Shown piece by piece: positions 37,752-41,553 of a stretch of 41,553 bases of DNA. Origin of the DNA: Bacteroidota bacterium (GTDB taxonomy: Bacteria; Bacteroidota; Bacteroidia; Flavobacteriales_F; PHOS-HE28). Both the position numbers and the translations under genes were made by a program. Location of the stretch: positions 1 through 41,553 of the forward strand of contig CAUJFM010000145.1 in the NCBI GenBank assembly GCA_963169595.1. The letters are read 5' to 3'. The notes under the pieces were generated by a model. That model was not told where the DNA came from, did not search any database, and saw only the letters and a list, made by a program, of their open reading frames with translations. How positions within the stretch are numbered: the stretch's first letter is position 1; the number at the start of each line of letters is the position of its first letter.

Positions 37752-38723
37752 TTGAGCGAGAAGCTGATCACCATCACCGGTGTCGATCCGGTAGCGGTCC
37801 TGGGGGCCAACGACGCCCACCTGCGCCTCATCAAGCCCCTGTTCCCGAAGCTGAACCTCATTGCCCGGGGCGATACGCTCAAGGTCTCCGGGGCCGAGGC
37901 GGACATCGCCCTCTTCGAGGAGCGCTTCAACGAACTGGTGGCCCACGTGGCGCGCTACAACGAACTGCCCCGCAAGGTGCTGGACGACATCATGGGCAGC
38001 GGCGAGGCCCCGCGCAGCGAGTCCGGTGAGGACGCCGACGTGCTGGTCTACGGCAACGCCGGGCTGCGCGTGAAGGCCCGCACCCTCAACCAGCAGAAGC
38101 TGGTGAAGGCGGTGGAGGGCAGCGACATGGTCTTCGCCATCGGACCGGCCGGCACCGGCAAGACCTACACCGCCGTAGCCCTTGCGGTGAAGGCGCTGAA
38201 GGAACGGAAGGTGCGCCGCATCATCCTCACCCGCCCGGCCGTGGAGGCGGGGGAGAACCTCGGCTTCCTGCCCGGCGACCTGCGCGAGAAGCTCGATCCC
38301 TACCTGCAGCCGCTCTACGATGCGCTCAAGGAGATGATCCCCGCCTCGCGCCTGGCCGACCACCTCGACGAGGGCATCATCCAGATCGCGCCGCTCGCCT
38401 TCATGCGTGGCCGCACGCTCGATCACGCCTTCGTGATCCTCGACGAGGCCCAGAACGCCACGCTGCCGCAGCTCAAGATGTTCCTCACCCGCATGGGCCG
38501 CAACGCCAAGTTCGTCATCACCGGCGACGTCACCCAGGTGGACCTGCCCGACCGCCAGCCCAGTGGCCTGATGCCCGCCGTGGCCATGCTCCGCCACATC
38601 GAAGGCATCAACGTCATCGAGCTCGACGAGAAGGACGTCATCCGCCATGAGCTGGTGACCCGCGTGCTCGGCGCGTTCAAGGAACTGGAGCAGAAGACCG
38701 ACAAGAAGGACCGCCCCCAATGA
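37752..38723 (+). CDS. phoH: PhoH family ATPase/RNase-like protein
   Basis: A 323-residue PhoH-type protein. The N-terminal KH-like part (residues 1-75) is followed by a P-loop ATPase with GPAGTGKT at 131-138. RRIILTRPAVEAGENLGFLPGD and FVILDEAQNATLPQLKMFLTRMG (Walker B) are family landmarks, and FVITGDVTQVDLPDRQPSGL closes the core. PhoH proteins are linked to RNA metabolism; the exact activity is unclear. The only start that gives the family N-terminus (SEKLITITGVDP) is a TTG at 37752; no ATG or GTG lies upstream in frame. The stop overlaps the purC start by ATGA. Confidence 0.94.
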   Translation: MSEKLITITGVDPVAVLGANDAHLRLIKPLFPKLNLIARGDTLKVSGAEADIALFEERFNELVAHVARYNELPRKVLDDIMGSGEAPRSESGEDADVLVYGNAGLRVKARTLNQQKLVKAVEGSDMVFAIGPAGTGKTYTAVALAVKALKERKVRRIILTRPAVEAGENLGFLPGDLREKLDPYLQPLYDALKEMIPASRLADHLDEGIIQIAPLAFMRGRTLDHAFVILDEAQNATLPQLKMFLTRMGRNAKFVITGDVTQVDLPDRQPSGLMPAVAMLRHIEGINVIELDEKDVIRHELVTRVLGAFKELEQKTDKKDRPQ

Positions 38724-39676
38724 CCACCGCACACCCCGGGACACTGATGCGTTCCGACCTCCAGCACCCGCTCATCACCAACGTCTACCGCGGCAAGGTG
38801 CGCGATGTGTACACCCTGTCCGACGGCCGCATCATCCTGGTGGCCAGCGACCGCATCAGCGCCTTCGATGTGGTGCTGCCGCGCGGCATCCCCCACAAGG
38901 GCCAGGTGCTCAGCCAGCTCAGCTGGCACATGCTCGGCCTTACGCGCCAGGTGGCGCCCAACTGGGCCGAGGCCTCGCCCGACCCCAACGTGGTCATCGG
39001 GGCCGCCTGCAGCACGGTGAAGGTGGAGATGGTGGTGCGCGGCTACCTCGCCGGCCACGCCTGGCGCACCTACCAGGCCGGTGGGCGCACGCTGTGCGGG
39101 GCCGCCCTGCCCGAGGGGATGAAGGAGAACGACCGCTTCCCCACACCCCTCATCACGCCCAGCACCAAGGCCGATGTGGGGCACGATGAGGACATCACCC
39201 CCGACGAGATCCTGGCGCGCGGCCTCTGCACGCCGCAGGAGTGGGACACCATGCAGCGCTACGCCCTGGCGCTCTTCGCCGAGGGCAGCCGCATCGCCGC
39301 CGAGCGCGGCCTGCTGCTGGTGGACACCAAGTACGAGTTCGGACGCACCCCCGATGGCCGCATCCTGCTCATCGACGAGGTGCATACGCCCGACAGTTCC
39401 CGCTACTTCTACGCCGACGGCTATGCCGAACGCCAGGCCAGCGGCGAGCGCCAGAAGCAGCTCAGCAAGGAGTTCGTGCGCGAATGGCTCATCGCCGGCG
39501 GCTTCATGGGCAAGGAGGGCCAGCAGGTGCCCCCCATGGACGATGCCTTCGTGCAGAGCGTCACCGAGCGCTACGTGGAGCTCTACGAGCGCATCACCGG
39601 CCAAGCTTTCCACCCCGCACCCACGGAGGACATCAACGTGCGGATCCAGCAGGCGCTGGAAGCTTACCTCGGCTGA
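38720..39676 (+). CDS. purC: Phosphoribosylaminoimidazole-succinocarboxamide synthase
   Basis: A 318-residue SAICAR synthase of the longer, fungal-like type (about 300 residues) common in Bacteroidota. It starts near ITNVYRGKVRDVYTLSDGRI, then has SDRISAFDVVLPRGIPHKG, EMVVRGYLAGHAWRTYQ, LLLVDTKYEFGRTPDG and LIDEVHTPDSSRYF. It ligates aspartate to CAIR in purine synthesis. The reading frame is complete. Its last 115 bases are repeated in decayed form at about 40361-40490, with two small genes in between, so the present 3' end may have been replaced by an insertion event. Confidence 0.96.
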   Translation: MTTAHPGTLMRSDLQHPLITNVYRGKVRDVYTLSDGRIILVASDRISAFDVVLPRGIPHKGQVLSQLSWHMLGLTRQVAPNWAEASPDPNVVIGAACSTVKVEMVVRGYLAGHAWRTYQAGGRTLCGAALPEGMKENDRFPTPLITPSTKADVGHDEDITPDEILARGLCTPQEWDTMQRYALALFAEGSRIAAERGLLLVDTKYEFGRTPDGRILLIDEVHTPDSSRYFYADGYAERQASGERQKQLSKEFVREWLIAGGFMGKEGQQVPPMDDAFVQSVTERYVELYERITGQAFHPAPTEDINVRIQQALEAYLG

Positions 39677-39684
39677 GGTGCGCT

Positions 39685-39692
39685 TAACTTTG
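39685..39692 (+). promoter_or_regulatory. Predicted -7 element of the DUF4160-DUF2442 pair
   Basis: TAACTTTG, a perfect TAnnTTTG match, 8 bases after the purC stop and ending 10 bases before the ATG at 39703. Confidence 0.55.
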
Positions 39693-39702
39693 AGGCAGGC
39701 GT

Positions 39703-39954
39703 ATGGCACCCAAGGCGATCAAACCGGACATTGAGGGCTATGCGTTCTACTTCTGGAGTGAGGAGGGCGCAGAGCCACCGCATGTGCATGTGAACAAGGG
39801 CGATGGGCATGCCAAATGGTGGCTGCTGCCGGAACCTGTGGAGGTCTATTCCTACGGGTTCAAGAAACAGGAGAGGAAACGGATCCACGAGTTGATCAAC
39901 ACGCACCATGGAACGATCATCAAAGCCTGGAACGCGCACTTCAAGCGCCAGTGA
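39703..39954 (+). CDS. DUF4160 domain-containing protein
   Basis: An 83-residue DUF4160 protein. The family core is visible: GYAFYFWSEEGAEPPHVHVNKGDGHAKWWLLPEPVEV followed by KQERKRIHELINTHHGTIIKAWNAHF. DUF4160 genes usually sit directly before a DUF2442 gene, as here. The pairs behave in their distribution like toxin-antitoxin modules, but neither toxicity nor neutralisation is established for this one. It has its own promoter element and lies just after purC, between the intact and decayed copies of the purC 3' end. Confidence 0.9.
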   Translation: MAPKAIKPDIEGYAFYFWSEEGAEPPHVHVNKGDGHAKWWLLPEPVEVYSYGFKKQERKRIHELINTHHGTIIKAWNAHFKRQ

Positions 39955-39988
39955 CCTTCGATCACCGGATCCATTGGACCGCTTGATC

Positions 39989-40303
39989 ATGGAGAAGGGC
40001 TTGCGGATCACGGAGGTGGCGGTGGCCAATCATGCCGTTGTCCTGCGGCTCAACAACGGATCGGTGTTCGCAGAACCATTGGATGGCATCCATGCACTGA
40101 GCGATGCCACTCCCAAGCAATTGCAGCAGTGTGAGGTATTTGCCGGTGGGGTGGGCATCGCCTGGCCCAAGCTCGATGTCCACTTGTCCTTGAAAGGCTT
40201 CCTCACGAACATGGTCCGCAACGAGCTCATCCGGCGCCTGACGGTCGAACCCAAGCCTGGAGCACGTGGCCACGGAAAGGTGCGTCGTGGGGTTGAGGCC
40301 TGA
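39989..40303 (+). CDS. DUF2442 domain-containing protein
   Basis: A 104-residue DUF2442 protein, partner of the DUF4160 gene 34 bases upstream. Conserved segments are ITEVAVANHAVVLRLNNGSVFAEPL, LSDATPKQLQQCEVFAGGVGIAWPKLDVHLSLKGFL. Members are often longer at the C-terminus or fused to helix-turn-helix domains; here a basic tail follows (RRLTVEPKPGARGHGKVRRG). The ATG at 39989 is chosen; an earlier in-frame TTG at 39974 is possible. The frame is open to 39908, but that part overlaps the DUF4160 gene and lacks similarity. Its product may regulate or neutralise the DUF4160 protein, which is inference from the pairing. Confidence 0.82.
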   Translation: MEKGLRITEVAVANHAVVLRLNNGSVFAEPLDGIHALSDATPKQLQQCEVFAGGVGIAWPKLDVHLSLKGFLTNMVRNELIRRLTVEPKPGARGHGKVRRGVEA

Positions 40304-40360
40304 GCAGGGAATGAACTCCCACCCGGTGCGTTCCGCGCATCGTAGAATGAATACAGAAAG

Positions 40361-40490
40361 GCTTCCTTGGTCCACAGCGCCGAACGCTACGTGGAGCTCT
40401 TTGAGCGCATCACCGGCCAAGCTCTCCACCCCGCACCCCGAGGATAGCAATGCCCGCATGCATCGGGCGGTATCAGAGTACTTGGGGTAG
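40361..40490 (+). pseudogene. Decayed second copy of the purC 3' end
   Basis: This stretch matches the last ~120 bases of purC. The segment 40379-40438 agrees with 39563-39622 at 55 of 60 positions. Reading in the two frames gives ERYVELFERITGQALHPAP and then, after a two-base deletion, EDSNARMHRAVSEYLG followed by a stop, compared with ERYVELYERITGQAFHPAP and EDINVRIQQALEAYLG in purC. One codon is also lost before ERYVEL. There is no start codon and the frame is broken, so it cannot be expressed as a PurC domain. It lies 57 bases after the DUF2442 stop. Confidence 0.88.
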
Positions 40491-40563
40491 GCGGGGCGCG
40501 TGTTCCCTAAATGCGGTGGTCATTCGGTGTTGACCGATGTTGCGCGGCTTTGCGCGTAATGGC

Positions 40564-40694
40564 GGTCAACGGTTACGCATATGGCCAGTGGCGGTTTGCG
40601 GGCTGCATACCTGTCCGCCAGCACAGAAGCTGATGCGGGCTACAAAGCTTCAAATACCCACTTCCCCCGCCATTGGCTATATGCGATGTTAGCG
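40564..40694 (-). other. attC-like palindromic recombination site
   Basis: The arms 40575-40594 and 40667-40686 pair at 17 of 20 positions, with two of the three mismatches being G-T wobbles, around a 72-base interior. On the minus strand the structure is bounded by CGCTAAC (40694-40688) and GTTGACC (40570-40564). These resemble the integron core sites RYYYAAC and GTTRRRY; GTTGACC matches at 6 of 7 positions, CGCTAAC is a poorer match. The 131-base length is within the known attC range. Orientation is right for the attC of a cassette carrying the gene that ends at 40703. Further inverted repeats (GTTGACCG at 40529, CGGTCAAC at 40563) add structure. Confidence 0.5.
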
Positions 40695-40702
40695 GTAGTT
40701 TT

Positions 40703-41473
40703 TTATTCAATTCTTTTTAATATTTCTTTGAGTTTTAGTCCAACATTTAGTTTGTCAAACAGCTTTTCAGATATTTTCAATGAATTTTGAAAGGCTGTAT
40801 TTATGTTTTTAGGGTTTAAATCAGATGTTGTAAGTATAAATTCTGAATACCAATCTTGGTCAATATCTTTTTCCAAACTTTTCGTCGGGCTTTCCCAATG
40901 TTGAGTTTTATTTGTTACTGTTCTGATGAGCCAAAGTAAGTATTTTTGAACAGTCGTCAAGCTTTGGTGGGCGTGGGCAAATTCTTCTCTTTTGATTAAA
41001 TTGTTCGTTGTCAGCAAAACATTCAGTAATGATTGGCTTAGCCACAAAATATTTTCGTCTGTGGTTCTATCAGGGAATTTTACTTTGATTTGATTTAGCG
41101 TTTCCGTTAAAAGTCCGTCTTTGTCAATTAAATTCATTTGGTCAAAATCACTGAACGCAACAATTCCTTCCCACGATTTAATGATTTTTATTTCGTCTGT
41201 TTTTAAAAAATGAAATTCGCCTCTAATCATATTCTCAAAAATAGCGACTTCACTTCCGTATTCATTAATGAAATATAAAGCGACAGGATAAACTTGGTTT
41301 ACCCATTCTTCAGCCGAAAAGTTTTCTTTGGTTTTTAGAAAGATGTAAAATTCGATGTCAGAATATTTGTCGCCTTCATTTTTAGTAAATGAACCGTACA
41401 TAAAAACTGCGGAAACATTTTCGTCTTGTTGAGCTATTGATTTGGTTTTGTTAATCATTTGTAACTGTGTCAT
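40703..41473 (-). CDS. lnu: Lincosamide nucleotidyltransferase-like protein (Lnu(B/F/H)-type family)
   Basis: A 256-residue nucleotidyltransferase. The catalytic motif GSF at 27-29 is followed by D39 and E41 in FMYGSFTKNEGDKYSDIEF, and VALYFINEYGSEVAIFENMIRGEFHF follows. From memory of Lnu(F), this region and the later YLLWLIRTVTNKTQHWESPTKSLEKD are close matches in order and spacing. Members adenylylate lincosamides such as lincomycin; activity here is predicted, not shown. The gene and surroundings are strongly AT-rich, unlike the rest of the window, so it is almost certainly acquired. Its stop is 8 bases from the attC-like site, as in integron cassettes. The ATG at 41473 gives the normal start; the next 80 bases are AT-rich with no clear promoter element. 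Confidence 0.8.
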   Translation of the reverse strand: MTQLQMINKTKSIAQQDENVSAVFMYGSFTKNEGDKYSDIEFYIFLKTKENFSAEEWVNQVYPVALYFINEYGSEVAIFENMIRGEFHFLKTDEIKIIKSWEGIVAFSDFDQMNLIDKDGLLTETLNQIKVKFPDRTTDENILWLSQSLLNVLLTTNNLIKREEFAHAHQSLTTVQKYLLWLIRTVTNKTQHWESPTKSLEKDIDQDWYSEFILTTSDLNPKNINTAFQNSLKISEKLFDKLNVGLKLKEILKRIE

Positions 41474-41553
41474 TGTTGTAAATTTTAAATTGTTGATAAA
41501 TACAAATCATCATAACTTTTGAGAGTAATGATTTATTTCTGTTTTTATTTTTA
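41474..41553. other. AT-rich upstream region of the lnu-like gene, cut by window edge
   Basis: Eighty bases of very AT-rich DNA. No second attC-like site and no clear TAnnTTTG element are seen before the window ends. Poly-T and poly-A stretches are frequent. Confidence 0.4.

Noticed and set aside
40581..40790. Open frame across the attC-like site (69 residues)
   Set aside because: It reads through the palindrome and into the AT-rich end of the lnu-like gene on the other strand, has no recognisable domain, and would conflict with the lnu-like gene.

Overview
The window looks like a chromosomal segment from a GC-rich member of the Bacteroidota, most probably a Flavobacteriales-type lineage. 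The evidence is gene content: MoxR/DUF58/BatA aerotolerance-type genes, GldF, GldG and a GldI-like lipoprotein, a DUF6913 protein, a PorT-type barrel, and an OmpA protein with thrombospondin type 3 repeats. The classic Bacteroidota -7 promoter element (TAnnTTTG and close variants) also sits in front of most transcription units, and Shine-Dalgarno sequences are not evident. Almost all of the DNA is GC-rich housekeeping sequence, densely packed, with many 4-base ATGA gene overlaps. Only the last ~860 bases are strongly AT-rich.

Layout. 1-3847 (minus): the Bat locus, read moxR, DUF58 gene, BatD-like membrane gene, batA (its 3' end is cut by the window edge). 3980-5523 (plus): small genes for an NTP pyrophosphohydrolase, a four-helix-bundle protein and a DUF4442 hotdog protein. 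5530-8055 (minus): a YjdF-like membrane protein, an outer-membrane barrel, ribH and a TPR protein. 8142-9537 (plus): recF and a DciA-like gene. 9597-11670 (minus): OmpA-family protein and ndk. 11796-15709 (plus): an unknown lipoprotein, an unknown secreted protein, a DHH phosphoesterase and two FKBP-like lipoproteins (the first GldI-like). 15731-18410 (minus): RsmI-like methyltransferase, low-molecular-weight phosphatase and dnaA. 18804-21719: a thioesterase (plus), then yigZ, an EamA transporter and ribD (minus). 21791-26807 (plus): prmC, an unknown exported protein, ligA, DUF6913 and dapA. 26818-28176: an ATPase gene (AAA_14/DUF4143) bracketed by two nearly identical 17-18 bp-stem palindromes. 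28246-30595: exonuclease, cytochrome c lipoprotein, rhomboid protease and META protein. 30642-35377 (minus): gldF-gldG-DUF4340-dnaN. 35547-37650 (minus): TPR, ABM and SAM-hydrolase genes. 37752-39676 (plus): phoH-purC. 39677-41553: an accessory tail.

Replication and repair genes are unusually concentrated (recF, dciA-like, dnaA, ligA, dnaN). An inverted pair of DnaA-box-like sequences lies just upstream of dnaN.

The least ordinary parts are four. (1) The palindrome-bracketed ATPase module at 26818-28176. (2) A second, decayed copy of the 3' end of purC (about 40361-40490), with a DUF4160-DUF2442 pair lodged between the two copies, which marks the purC 3' end as an insertion point. (3) A large imperfect palindrome resembling an integron attC site (40564-40694), placed exactly at the 3' end of an AT-rich lincosamide-nucleotidyltransferase-like gene, as in a gene cassette. 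(4) A recurrent promoter element that often ends only 4-5 bases before the start codon, which predicts many leaderless mRNAs.
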